A stretch of 64,000 nucleotides of DNA from an uncultured Massilia sp. (GCA_913778765.1 CAJYXO010000083.1:1-64000), one strand, 5' to 3'. Shown: positions 22,078-31,965, counted from the stretch's first letter. A program made the numbers and translations. Notes: generated by a model from the letters alone, not told the origin.

Positions 22078-22860
22078 ATGGCCTGGAAGGATGTAGTCAG
22101 CTATGTGCGCGGCATCGCCGAGAAGAAGGGCGTGCTCGACGACGACAAGCGGATGGACGACGGCGTGCCGCTCGACGCCCGCATCGGCAGCGTGGTGCAG
22201 ATGCAAGCCTCGCCCATCATCCGCGCGCAGGCGAACGGCTCGCTGGTCAAGATGCCGGAGGCCGCCGACACGCGCATCCTGGCCGTCTCGCAGCTGCGCC
22301 TGCATCCCGACACCGAGCTGTATCGCCTCTACCTCGACAAGGGCGACGACGACGCGGACGAAAAATTCCTGCAGGTGTTCTGCGGCGACGACGGCAAGGT
22401 CGCCGACATCCTGTACTGCACCCAGCTGGCGCGCGTGATCCCGGAAACCGCGGACGACCAGGATGCCTACACCGGCCAGGCCGGCCATGGCCTGGGCGAC
22501 CCGAGCTACACGCTTTGGCGCGAGCAGCTGGCCGACATGCTCGACGAAGCGACGCTGGCCACCGCCTTCGGCGACGCCGAGCGCCTCGACTACGACCGCG
22601 ACGCCGGCGGATCGGCGGACTTCGTCAAGCCCTTCGCCGGGCGCGAAATCCGCATCGACGATGCCCAGGGTGTGCACGGCCTGCGCCAGGAAATGTACTT
22701 CATGCCCTATGTGCGCGAGCTGGCGGGCGGCGGGCGCGAATATTTACTGATCACGACAGAGATCATCGAAAGCGTCGATGGCGATGCGTCGAAGCGCGGC
22801 ATCCACGTCGACTTCGTGATCGGCATCCCGGTGGAACAGGAACGCATCGTCATTCAATAA
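22078..22860 (+). CDS. DUF2491 (YjfK-like) family protein
   Basis: Sequence resembles YjfK family; 4 nt after upstream CDS; next to PspA-like gene. Confidence 0.75.
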   Translation: MAWKDVVSYVRGIAEKKGVLDDDKRMDDGVPLDARIGSVVQMQASPIIRAQANGSLVKMPEAADTRILAVSQLRLHPDTELYRLYLDKGDDDADEKFLQVFCGDDGKVADILYCTQLARVIPETADDQDAYTGQAGHGLGDPSYTLWREQLADMLDEATLATAFGDAERLDYDRDAGGSADFVKPFAGREIRIDDAQGVHGLRQEMYFMPYVRELAGGGREYLLITTEIIESVDGDASKRGIHVDFVIGIPVEQERIVIQ

Positions 22861-22882
22861 TTTTTCAACGAAAGGAAAGACC

Positions 22883-23647
22883 ATGAGCAACGCAAGCGGA
22901 TGGGGCCTGACTGCACGACTGGTGTCGAAACACTTCGGCGCCCTGGGCGACCGGATCTCCGAGGCCATCGCCAACTTCGATCCGGAGACCGCGACCGAGG
23001 CCGACCGCGACCGCCTGGTCGACACCCTGCGCGACACCGCGCAGCTGCTGGCCACGGCCCGCGCGTCCTTCGACAAGGAACACAAGGACGTCGTCAACCT
23101 GCAGACCCTGATCGCCAGCGACGAGCGCGCCGCCGAGAAGCTGGCCGAGCGCCTGGCCGCCGGCACCATCTCCGAAGCCACGGTGACCCTGTTCTGCGAT
23201 GAGCTCGAAGCCAACAAGGCGCGCCTGCCGCAGGAAATCCAGGAAGAGGCGGACGCCAGGGCCTACATGGACGAGCTGCAGAAGATCGTCGACGCGCTGT
23301 CGAAGCAGCTGGCCGAGTTCGACGCCCAGGCCAGGAAAGCGATCCAGGCCCTGGCCGCCGCCAAGGCACAGAAGGAACTGCAGGAACTGCGCATGGAGCG
23401 CCAGTCGCAGCTGGCCGGCCTGACCACCATGAAGGGCAACTCGAGCGCGCTGAACGCGCTGACCAGGCGCGCGCAAGCCGTCACCAACGAAGCGGCCGGC
23501 CTGCGCATCGTCGCCGACATCGGCCAGAAGCCGCTCGACCAGCAGGCCGAACTCGATGCGATCCGCAAGTCGGTGAGCCAGCCGGAGACGGCCGGGGAAA
23601 CGGCGCTCGAGCGCTTGAAGCGCTTGTCGGCGAAGGCGCCGGCCTGA
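22883..23647 (+). CDS. PspA/IM30 (YjfJ-like) coiled-coil protein
   Basis: Long helical/coiled-coil composition; co-transcribed with DUF2491 gene as in yjfJ-yjfK. Confidence 0.65.
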   Translation: MSNASGWGLTARLVSKHFGALGDRISEAIANFDPETATEADRDRLVDTLRDTAQLLATARASFDKEHKDVVNLQTLIASDERAAEKLAERLAAGTISEATVTLFCDELEANKARLPQEIQEEADARAYMDELQKIVDALSKQLAEFDAQARKAIQALAAAKAQKELQELRMERQSQLAGLTTMKGNSSALNALTRRAQAVTNEAAGLRIVADIGQKPLDQQAELDAIRKSVSQPETAGETALERLKRLSAKAPA

Positions 23648-23650
23648 TTC

Positions 23651-23971
23651 TTATTCGGAATCGCGCAGCCAGGACCGGCTTTTCGACTCGGCGGGGACGG
23701 GCGCGGCGACGGTTGCCGCGCGCCGGACGCGCTGGCCGAACCGGTGGTCGGCGCTGCGCCGCGGCGCCTTCCTTTTGGCCAGGCGGGCTTTGACGCTCAC
23801 CGTGCAGCGGTAGAGCAGGGCGCCGACGCCGACGATCAGCGCGCTGGCGGTGATCGCCAATCCGTCGGGACGGCCTGCGACGACGAACACGCAGACGAAG
23901 ACGATGAGGTCGAGGCAGTAGAGATAGTTAAAACGCGATGTGATGTTCGAAGCGACTTCAGTGACCGGCAT
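23651..23971 (-). CDS. Small two-TM membrane protein
   Basis: YLYCLDLIVFVCVFVVAGRPDGLAITASALIVGVGALLY; basic tail. Confidence 0.55.
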   Translation of the reverse strand: MPVTEVASNITSRFNYLYCLDLIVFVCVFVVAGRPDGLAITASALIVGVGALLYRCTVSVKARLAKRKAPRRSADHRFGQRVRRAATVAAPVPAESKSRSWLRDSE

Positions 23972-24069
23972 GCTGGGTTCCAGGTAAATCGTACGGCAGT
24001 GTCATCCGTATGGATTTATTTTAACATTTCCGCATGGAAATTATGCATGTCGATTTCACAAGCGCGATC

Positions 24070-24171
24070 TCACTGCGCCCAGTAATCGACCACCAGCGAG
24101 CGCTCCAGGCAGCCAACCAGCGTATCGACGAAAGCCTGGTGCGCCGCATGCAGCAGGTAGGCGTCGCGCAT
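24070..24171 (-). CDS. Candidate 33-aa small protein
   Basis: Manual translation: MRDAYLLHAAHQAFVDTLVGCLERSLVVDYWAQ*, about 85% GC3; no clear Shine-Dalgarno; below ORF-track cutoff. Confidence 0.3.
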   Translation of the reverse strand: MRDAYLLHAAHQAFVDTLVGCLERSLVVDYWAQ

Positions 24172-24207
24172 TCATCTTGCACGCGCCAATAAAAACCGGA
24201 GACACGC

Positions 24208-25074
24208 ATGGCCTTCCCCCGCATCCAGCCCGTTTTGCTTGCCCTGATCCTGTCCGCGCCGCTGGCCCAGGCGGCATCGACGCCGCCGCGCATCGGCGTG
24301 CAGCTCTGGTCCGTCAAGGACGACCTCGAACAGGACTTCGACGGCACCCTCGCCAGGCTGGCGGCGATGGGCTTCCAGGGCGTGGAATTCGCCGGCGAAT
24401 TCGGCCGCTTCGCGAAGGATCCCGCCGGCCTGCGCACCTTGCTCGACAAGCTTGGCCTGCAATGCGCCGGCGCCCACCTCGACTTCGCCGCGCTTTCGAA
24501 CGAGCGCTTCGAACAGACGACGTCGTTCTACCGGACGCTCGGCTGCCGTAACCTGGTCGTCGCCTGGGACAAGCGCGGCGCCTCGCTTGACGGCGCGGCC
24601 GCCATCGCGCACGACATGGCCGTGCTGGCGCCGAAGCTGAAGCCGCTCGGCATGCGTATCGGCTACCACAACCACGCGCAGGAAATGACGGGGCCCGAGG
24701 GCCGCACGCCCTGGGACACGATCGCCGGCGGCACGCCGCGGGAAGCCGTCCTGCAGCAGGATATCGGCTGGACCGTCTTTGCCGGCAAGGATCCGGTGGT
24801 GCTCGTCGATCGCTATCCCGGCCGCACGCTCACCTCCCACTTCAAGGCCAAGCTGCCCGAAGGCGTGCCGGGCAAGCCGATCATCGGCCAGGACCGCACC
24901 GACTGGCCTGCCGTCTACGCGGCGGCGCGCGCGGCGGGCGGGGCCGAGTGGATCGTGCTCGAGCAGGAAGAATATCCGGATGGGATGACGCCGCTGGAGG
25001 CGGTGGCGGCGTCGATGCGCGGGTTGCGCGCCGTGACGATGCGCACGAAAGACACCCCGGTTGACAACAAGTAA
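24208..25074 (+). CDS. Secreted sugar phosphate isomerase/epimerase family (TIM barrel)
   Basis: Signal peptide; IGVQLWSVKDDLEQDFDGTLARLAAMGFQGVEFAGEFG; MRIGYHNHAQE. Confidence 0.85.
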   Translation: MAFPRIQPVLLALILSAPLAQAASTPPRIGVQLWSVKDDLEQDFDGTLARLAAMGFQGVEFAGEFGRFAKDPAGLRTLLDKLGLQCAGAHLDFAALSNERFEQTTSFYRTLGCRNLVVAWDKRGASLDGAAAIAHDMAVLAPKLKPLGMRIGYHNHAQEMTGPEGRTPWDTIAGGTPREAVLQQDIGWTVFAGKDPVVLVDRYPGRTLTSHFKAKLPEGVPGKPIIGQDRTDWPAVYAAARAAGGAEWIVLEQEEYPDGMTPLEAVAASMRGLRAVTMRTKDTPVDNK

Positions 25075-25118
25075 TCGTTGAGGAAGACTGCGGCGATGCA
25101 TCATGTGGAGGTGACTAC

Positions 25119-27128
25119 ATGGATGTCCGCAACGCTGCTCACCCGATCGCCTACCGCCCCGACATCGACGGCCTGCGCGCCGTCGCCGTCGGCCTGGTCG
25201 TCCTGTTCCATGCCTGGCCCAAGTGGCTGCGCTCCGGCTTCATCGGGGTCGACGTCTTCTTCGTCATCTCCGGCTTCCTGATCACCTCGATCATCCTGAA
25301 GGACCTGAAGGCGCGCGCCTTCACCGTGCGCGGCTTTTACGTGCGCCGCATCCGGCGCATCTTCCCGGCCCTGATCGTCGTGGTGCTGGCGGTGCTGGCC
25401 TTCGGCTGGTACGTGCTGCTGCGGCAGGAGTTCGCCCAGCTCGGCAAGCACGTGGCCGCGGCCGCGGCCTTCGTGTCGAACCTGGTGCTGTGGAGCGAGG
25501 CCGGCTACTGGGACAACGAATCCGTCACCAAGCCGCTGCTGCACCTGTGGTCCCTGGGCGTGGAAGAACAGTTCTACCTGGTGTGGCCGATCGCCATGGC
25601 CCTGTGCTTCAAGGTCCGCTTCGGCATCCTCGCCTTCCTGGCGCTGACCCTGGCCAGCTCCTTCCTGTACGGCCTGTACGCCACCTTCAACCATCCCGCC
25701 GAAGCCTATTTTTCGCCCGTCACGCGGTTCTGGGAACTGGCCTCCGGCGGCCTGGTGGCCTACGCGATGACCAAGCGGCATCCGCTGCTGCCGCTGCCCT
25801 GGCTGGTTTCCAGCATCGGCCTGGCGCTGCTGGCGCTGGGCGCGGTGCTGATCAAGGGGCAGAGCGATTTTCCGGGCGCCTGGGCGCTGCTGCCGGTGCT
25901 CGGCGCCTGCGCGCTGATCGCCGCGGGGAACACGTCGTGGATCAACCACCGCCTGCTGGGCAACAGGCTGATGGTGAAGATCGGCCTGGTCAGCTATCCC
26001 TTCTACTTGTGGCACTGGCCGCTGCTCTCGTTCGGCTACATCGTCGAGGGCGAGAAGCCGCCGCCGACGATGAAAGCGGTGCTGGTGCTGGCGGCGCTGG
26101 CGCTGGCCTTCCTCACTTACCACCTGGTCGAGCGGCCGGTGCAGAAGTCGCCGAAGCGGCGCCGCGCGATCCAGTACCTGGTGACGGCGATGGCCTGCTT
26201 CGGTGTGCTCGGCTTGATGGTCAAGGCCGGCCTGCTGCAGGAGCGCATGCCCTCGAATGCGGTGGCGCGCTACATGGGCGCGCTGAACGACCTCGGTTTC
26301 CCGGACCCGGCGATGAAGCCGCTGCGCTACCACGGCTCGCTGTTCCAGCAACTGGCGGGGAAGGGGCAGGGGACCACGGTGCTGATTGGCGACTCCGTCG
26401 TCGAGCAGTATGCGCCGCTGGTGTCGCAAGGCTTGCGCGACGGCCGCTTCGACCGCGGCAAGGTGATCTTCGCCACCCAGGGCGGCTGCATGCCGGTCGA
26501 GGGCGCGGTGCGGCTGCCGCGCCTGCGCTACCCGACCTGCGCGGCCTCCGTGGCGGACGCCTACCGGCTGGCGGCATCGAAGGACGTCGATACGGTCGTG
26601 ATCGGGGCCATCTGGTACGGCTACTTCGCCGACTGGCAGGTGGACGTGCAGATGCCGGTGGATGGCCGGCTGCAGACCTTCCCTGCGAAACCGGCGCACG
26701 AAGCGGCCTACGTGGCGCTGCAGGATTCGATCGCGCGGCTGCGCAATGCCGGCAAGCGCGTCTACCTGATCCTGCAGCCGCCGTCCGGCAACCTGTTCGA
26801 CCCGCGCTCGATGATCAGCGGCTCGCGCTTCGGCGAGATGAAACCCCGCACCGATATGGAACCCTACCGCGTCGACCGCTTCTACAGCGACAACGCGGAA
26901 CCGCGCCGGCGCCTGCTGCGGATCGCCCAGGCGACCGGCGCGGTGCCGATCGACCCGGTCGACAGCATCTGCCGGAACGGCATCTGCCCGACCGTCGACG
27001 CGGCCGGCGAACCGATCTACACCGACCCGGTCCACATGCGGCCCTTCTATGTGCGCAGCATGGTCCGCTACCTGGACGCGCCGCTGAACGGCAGCGGGGT
27101 CCAGTTGTCGTTGCGGCCGTCGAGGTAA
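25119..27128 (+). CDS. Acyltransferase 3 family protein with C-terminal SGNH-like domain
   Basis: YRPDIDGLRAVAVGLVVLFHAWP; FFVISGFLIT; HLWSLGVEEQFYLVWP; later VLIGDSVVEQY. Confidence 0.92.
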   Translation: MDVRNAAHPIAYRPDIDGLRAVAVGLVVLFHAWPKWLRSGFIGVDVFFVISGFLITSIILKDLKARAFTVRGFYVRRIRRIFPALIVVVLAVLAFGWYVLLRQEFAQLGKHVAAAAAFVSNLVLWSEAGYWDNESVTKPLLHLWSLGVEEQFYLVWPIAMALCFKVRFGILAFLALTLASSFLYGLYATFNHPAEAYFSPVTRFWELASGGLVAYAMTKRHPLLPLPWLVSSIGLALLALGAVLIKGQSDFPGAWALLPVLGACALIAAGNTSWINHRLLGNRLMVKIGLVSYPFYLWHWPLLSFGYIVEGEKPPPTMKAVLVLAALALAFLTYHLVERPVQKSPKRRRAIQYLVTAMACFGVLGLMVKAGLLQERMPSNAVARYMGALNDLGFPDPAMKPLRYHGSLFQQLAGKGQGTTVLIGDSVVEQYAPLVSQGLRDGRFDRGKVIFATQGGCMPVEGAVRLPRLRYPTCAASVADAYRLAASKDVDTVVIGAIWYGYFADWQVDVQMPVDGRLQTFPAKPAHEAAYVALQDSIARLRNAGKRVYLILQPPSGNLFDPRSMISGSRFGEMKPRTDMEPYRVDRFYSDNAEPRRRLLRIAQATGAVPIDPVDSICRNGICPTVDAAGEPIYTDPVHMRPFYVRSMVRYLDAPLNGSGVQLSLRPSR

Positions 27129-27475
27129 GCGATCGGCGCGGCCGCGAGTTCCTCGTCGCTGACGTCGTCGAGACAGTTGATGCCGACCGCCACGTAGGCG
27201 CCCCAGCGCGGCGATGTCCCTTTGCCGAAGGTGCGAACGCCGCAGGTGGCGCAAAAGAAGTGCTGTTCGGTGCGCGTGTTGCAGCGGTATTCGCACAGCG
27301 CCGCTATGCCCTGCACCATGCGGAACGAGGACGCGGGAACGATCGCCGCCCAGTTGCGCTGCTTGGTGCAGAGCGTGCAGTTACAGCGGATCGTCCCTTG
27401 CGACAAATCGATGTCGGCCTCGAAACGCACCGCGCCGCAATGGCAGCTGCCGTGACAGGTAGTGAGACCGGTCAT
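27068..27475 (-). CDS. GFA family protein (glutathione-dependent formaldehyde-activating enzyme fold)
   Basis: GSCHCGAVRFEADI; CNCTLCTKQRNW; FFCATCGVRTF. Confidence 0.88.
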   Translation of the reverse strand: MTGLTTCHGSCHCGAVRFEADIDLSQGTIRCNCTLCTKQRNWAAIVPASSFRMVQGIAALCEYRCNTRTEQHFFCATCGVRTFGKGTSPRWGAYVAVGINCLDDVSDEELAAAPIAYLDGRNDNWTPLPFSGASR

Positions 27476-27477
27476 CT

Positions 27478-29442
27478 TCAGTTCGCGCCCGCCGTCACCA
27501 GCGGCAGCTCGACATAGCTGCTGTGATAGATGCGCTGGGTCGCCTTCTTGTAGTCCTCCGGCTTGGCGAAGAAGATGTTCTCGACGTAGGTCTGCGGATT
27601 GCGGTCGTACAGCGGGAACCAGCTCGACTGCACCTGCACCATGATGCGGTGGCCCGGCAGGAAGACGTGGTTCGCGGTCGGCAGGCCGAAGCGGTAGCTG
27701 AGCGGCTTGTTGGCGGCCAGCGGCTTCGGCTTGTCGTAGCCTTCGCGGTAGCGGCCGCGGAAGATGTCGCCCGAGACCATCAGCTGGTAGCCGCCCATCG
27801 CCGGCTGGCTGCCCACCTGGTCCGGGTAGACGTCGATCAGCTTGACGACCCAGTCCGCATCCGTGCCGCTGGTCGAGGCGACCAGGTTGGCGACCGGCTC
27901 GCCGCTGATCTTCACCGGCGCGGTGAGGACATCGGAGACGAAGGTGGCGACGTCGGTGCGGCCCGAGGCTTCGCGCTGGTCGTCGGCCAGCCAGCGCGGC
28001 CACGACTGCCCCTTGGCCTCGTCGTAGCCGTAGGGCGGGATCGGGCGCTGGCGGAAGGGCACCGGCTTGGCCGGGTCGGACACGTATTCGTCGTAGGCCT
28101 TGGCATCGGCGGCAGCCCCCAGCACCGCCTTCTGGTTCGCGGCCAGGCGCAGCGCCACCGGCTTCGTCGCGCAGCCGCTGTCGCAGCCGCTCGGCCAGGA
28201 CGCCAGGCTGCGCCACTGGTTGGTGCCGGTCTCGAAGGCCGTCACGGCCGGGATCTCGGGTGCCGACGCGTTGCCTTTCAAATGGCGCTCGAGGAAGGGC
28301 CGCAGCACGGCCTGGCGCCAATACAGCGCGGTGTCGCTGCCGAACTTCAGCGCGCCCAGGCTGCTGCCGTCGCCGATCGCGCCGCCGTGGTTCCAGGGGC
28401 CGAGCGTCAGGTGCACCAGATTGTTCGTGTCCTTCGGCTTGATCGCCTTGTAGACCGCGACCGGGCCGTAGATGTCTTCGGCGTCCCACAGGCTGTGCAC
28501 CAGCAGGGTCGGCACCGTGACCGGCTGCCGGGCCAGGATCTTGTCCATCGCCTGCTGCTGCCAGAAGCTGTCGTAGCTCGGGTGCTGCACCACCTTGCGC
28601 CAGAAGCCGCTCTGTTCCAGGCCGCGCTGGCGCGCCAGCTCGCCGCTTGAACCGGCGCGCATGTACATGTCGTAGTCGTCGTAGTTCGAGGTGTACCACT
28701 TGGCGGAATTCCCGCGCGTGACCACCTGCTCCATGATGTAGGAAAGATTAATCTGGCGGAAGGCGCCGTGGTGGAACCAGTCGTCGCCCATCCAGCCGTC
28801 GACCATCGGGTTCATCGGCACCGCGGCCTTCAGCGCCGGATGCGGGTTCACCAGCGCCATCAGGGGCAGGAAGCCGTCGTAGGAAATGCCGATGATGCCG
28901 ACGCGGCCATTCGTTTCGGGGATGTTCTTGACCAGCCAGTCGATGGTGTCCCAGGTGTCGGTGGCGTGGTCGACCGGAGTCGGGTTCAGCGGGCCTGCCA
29001 GCGGCCGGTTCATCACGTAGTCGCCTTCCGAGCCGTACTTGCCGCGCACGTCCTGCACCACGCGGATGTAGCCGCCCTGGACGATCACGTCGGCGGCGTT
29101 GTCGTAGCCGCTCAGGATCGATTCCAGGTCCGAACTCTCGGCGTGGCTGGTGAGGCTGGCCGCATCGTAGGGCGTGCGGGTCAGCAGGATGGGCGCATTC
29201 TGCGCGCCCTTCGGCACGATGATGACGGTGTTCAGGCGGGTGCCGTCGCGCATCGGAATCATCACGCTGCGCCTGGTGTAATTGAAGCCGGCGGTGGGGG
29301 CCGAGAACTCCGCCGGGGTCTCCGAGGGCAGGGCGGGATACTGCGAGGTTTGCGGAGCGGTTTGTGCGTGGGCGAGACCTGCGCAGGCCAGCGCGCAGGC
29401 CAGCGCACGGGTCAGAGCGGGAAGGGGGCTTGGTGGCTTCAT
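27478..29442 (-). CDS. CocE/NonD family hydrolase (secreted)
   Basis: IPMRDGTRLNTVIIVPKG; GIIGISYDGFLPLMAL; signal peptide. Confidence 0.92.
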   Translation of the reverse strand: MKPPSPLPALTRALACALACAGLAHAQTAPQTSQYPALPSETPAEFSAPTAGFNYTRRSVMIPMRDGTRLNTVIIVPKGAQNAPILLTRTPYDAASLTSHAESSDLESILSGYDNAADVIVQGGYIRVVQDVRGKYGSEGDYVMNRPLAGPLNPTPVDHATDTWDTIDWLVKNIPETNGRVGIIGISYDGFLPLMALVNPHPALKAAVPMNPMVDGWMGDDWFHHGAFRQINLSYIMEQVVTRGNSAKWYTSNYDDYDMYMRAGSSGELARQRGLEQSGFWRKVVQHPSYDSFWQQQAMDKILARQPVTVPTLLVHSLWDAEDIYGPVAVYKAIKPKDTNNLVHLTLGPWNHGGAIGDGSSLGALKFGSDTALYWRQAVLRPFLERHLKGNASAPEIPAVTAFETGTNQWRSLASWPSGCDSGCATKPVALRLAANQKAVLGAAADAKAYDEYVSDPAKPVPFRQRPIPPYGYDEAKGQSWPRWLADDQREASGRTDVATFVSDVLTAPVKISGEPVANLVASTSGTDADWVVKLIDVYPDQVGSQPAMGGYQLMVSGDIFRGRYREGYDKPKPLAANKPLSYRFGLPTANHVFLPGHRIMVQVQSSWFPLYDRNPQTYVENIFFAKPEDYKKATQRIYHSSYVELPLVTAGAN

Positions 29443-29533
29443 GCGGCGTCCTTGTTCTTGTCATGGATGGGCGCCGTTACATTAGCATAAGGATGTGCCG
29501 CCGGATCAGCCGTGAGCAGGCCTTTCATGGCAT

Positions 29534-30928
29534 TCAGTCCGCCGAGTGACGGGTGCCGCTGCGGTCGACCAGCAGCAGCTGGCCACGCTCGCTGACGGCA
29601 CGGCCCTTGCCCTTGTCGCTGCCGATCACGTTGACGGCCGCGCTGCCCGGACCGCGCACCGCGATGTCGGTCTGGCCCACGTTCAGGCCCCGGCCTTCGA
29701 GGCTGCCGGAACCGTTGATCCGGGCGCTCACCTGGGCCACGCTGCCCTCGATGTGGGCGTCGCCCGGACCGTTCATCGTCAGCAGCAGGCGCTGGCCGGT
29801 GATGTTCGCATTCAGTTCGCCGGAGCCGTGCATTTCGGCGTCCAGGGTGTCGGAGACGTTCCGCAGCGTCACGCCGCCCGGTCCGCGGCTGCGCACGGTC
29901 GCTTTGCGGACCTTCAGGTTCTCGCCGTTCAGGTCACCCGAGCCGCTGACTTCCGCGGTCAGGTCGCCGATGCTGCCTTCCAGTTCGGCGTTGCCCGGGC
30001 CGCCCAGGCGCAGCTGGCCGCTGGCCGCCTGCAGGCCGCGCGCGCTCAGCTCGCCCGAGCCATGGACTTCGGCGTCGAAGCTGCGGATGCTGCCGGCGAT
30101 GCAGGCATTGCCTGGTCCGCGCTGCACGGTGCGCACGCCCTCGACGGCCAGGTCGCAGCCTTCGAAGTCGCCCGAGCCGCTGCTCTCCAGGTTCAGTTCG
30201 CGGCTGGCGCCGGACAGTTTCAGGCTGCCGGGACCGCGCAGGCGCGCCGTCACTTTGGCCACGCGCACGCCGTCGGCGCTCAGGTCGCCGGGGCCGCTCG
30301 ACTCGATATTCAACCGGGAGTTTGCGTCGCTGCCGATGGCGGCCAGGCGCACGTCGCCGGGGCCGTGCATCTCGATGTCGGCGTCGCCAGCCTTCATGCG
30401 GCGCAGATCGAGGTCGCCGCTGCCGCTGCTTTCCACCGCCAGCCGCCGCACCGCGCCGCCCGCGCGCAGGTCGCCGGGGCCGCTGTTGACCAGCACCAAG
30501 CGCTCGCCGCCCGCGCGTTCGAGTTCGACGTCGCCGCTGCCGCTCATCTTCAGGCTTTTCAAGCCGGCGGCGCCGATGGTGACGGTGGGCGTCAGTTCGC
30601 GCCGCTTGTTCCAGCTGAAGGAAAAGCCCATGCGCTGGACCGGACGCACCACCAGGGTGTCGCCGCGCACCGCGATGTCCATCTCGTCGAGCTGCCTGCG
30701 CTCGCCCGAGACCTGGACCGCCTGGCGCGCCTGGGCGTCGATCACGACGTGGTAGGGGCCGCCCAGCTCGATCGCGCTGAAGGCGCCGACCTGGCGCTGT
30801 TCGGTGACGATGCCGCCCGCCGACTGCGCCGGCGGCTGGGCGAAGCTGGCCTGGCTGGCGATGGCGCCGACCGTGGCGACGAGGGCGATGGCGGTAGCGA
30901 TGGCGGTGCGGTTCAGGGCGGTCTTCAT
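29534..30928 (-). CDS. DUF2807 (head GIN/putative autotransporter adhesin) repeat protein
   Basis: Signal peptide; 16 copies of a GSG/GPG repeat every ~20 aa. Confidence 0.85.
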   Translation of the reverse strand: MKTALNRTAIATAIALVATVGAIASQASFAQPPAQSAGGIVTEQRQVGAFSAIELGGPYHVVIDAQARQAVQVSGERRQLDEMDIAVRGDTLVVRPVQRMGFSFSWNKRRELTPTVTIGAAGLKSLKMSGSGDVELERAGGERLVLVNSGPGDLRAGGAVRRLAVESSGSGDLDLRRMKAGDADIEMHGPGDVRLAAIGSDANSRLNIESSGPGDLSADGVRVAKVTARLRGPGSLKLSGASRELNLESSGSGDFEGCDLAVEGVRTVQRGPGNACIAGSIRSFDAEVHGSGELSARGLQAASGQLRLGGPGNAELEGSIGDLTAEVSGSGDLNGENLKVRKATVRSRGPGGVTLRNVSDTLDAEMHGSGELNANITGQRLLLTMNGPGDAHIEGSVAQVSARINGSGSLEGRGLNVGQTDIAVRGPGSAAVNVIGSDKGKGRAVSERGQLLLVDRSGTRHSAD

Positions 30929-31074
30929 GATCTCGTTCTTGTGGAATGGACGGCGATGCCGGGAGCCTGAACGATAGGGCAATGCTGGCGTGTCCGCATG
31001 CGGAAATCGACAGACGTGCAAAAACGCGGGATTAACTGCAAAAGTCGGGGGCTGAACGGTGTATATTCGTCGTC

Positions 31075-31899
31075 ATGTCCTCACTCACCGTCCGCAAGCT
31101 GAACGTCGATCTGTCCCGGGGCTTCGCGCGCCACTGGCTGGACGGCGACGTCTATCGCACCGCCTTCATGAATGCGCTGTCGATGAGTTTTCCGCTCGGC
31201 GAGCAGATGTTCATCGACAGCGTGCGCGCGGCGCCGCCCGAGGCCATCCTCGACCCCGGCCTGCGCGCCGAGGTGAAGGACTTCGTCGGCCAGGAAGCCA
31301 GCCACCGCTTCGTGCACCAGCAATACAACGCCGAACTGGCGCGCCAGGGCTTCGACTACACGATGGAGCCGGCCATCAGGGTGCGCGTGGAACGCATCCG
31401 CAAGCTGCCGGTGCGCGACCGCCTGGCCATCACCTGCGCGCTGGAACACTACACCGCGATGCTGGCCGACTACGTGTTGCGCAACCCGGATTTCCTGGAC
31501 GGCGCCGAACCGCGGCTGCGCACCCTGTGGACCTGGCACGCCGCCGAGGAAACCGAACACAAGGCGGTGGCCTTCGACGTCTACCGCGCCGCCGGCGGCG
31601 GCTACTGGAAGCGGGCGCTGTGGTACCTGCACGTGAGCCTCGTGTTCTGGTGGGACACCAGCCTGCAGACCGCGCACAACCTGCGGCGCGACCGCGCCCT
31701 CGGCCGCCGGTCTACCTGGGCCAGCGCGGCGCGCACCTGGTTCGGGCGCAAGGGCCTGGCCTGGCATCTCCTGAAGCCGGGACTGGACTACCTGTCGCCG
31801 CGCTTCCACCCTTGGCAGCATGACAACCGCGCCCTGCTGCGGATGTGGCTGGAGCACAACGACGATGCCTACCGGCCGATCGGCAGCACGTCCATTTGA
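31075..31899 (+). CDS. Metal-dependent hydrolase family protein (PF10118-like)
   Basis: FPLGEQMFIDSVR; DFVGQEASHRFVHQQYN; TWHAAEETEHKAVAFDVY. Confidence 0.85.
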   Translation: MSSLTVRKLNVDLSRGFARHWLDGDVYRTAFMNALSMSFPLGEQMFIDSVRAAPPEAILDPGLRAEVKDFVGQEASHRFVHQQYNAELARQGFDYTMEPAIRVRVERIRKLPVRDRLAITCALEHYTAMLADYVLRNPDFLDGAEPRLRTLWTWHAAEETEHKAVAFDVYRAAGGGYWKRALWYLHVSLVFWWDTSLQTAHNLRRDRALGRRSTWASAARTWFGRKGLAWHLLKPGLDYLSPRFHPWQHDNRALLRMWLEHNDDAYRPIGSTSI

Positions 31900-31965
31900 A
31901 GTCCCCGCCGGTGGCCCGATCGTGGGGCGAATGTCATAATGGATGGCTCGTAAAGGAGACTATCT

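Noticed and set aside
25101-27296. 731-aa minus ORF opposite the acyltransferase
   Set aside because: His/Arg/Gln-rich antisense artefact; acyltransferase 3 motifs are on the + strand
30313-30928. Repeats in the DUF2807 gene considered as a DNA repeat array or CRISPR-like structure
   Set aside because: The periodicity is at protein level (GSG/GPG turns) with variable DNA between; no conserved repeat/spacer pattern
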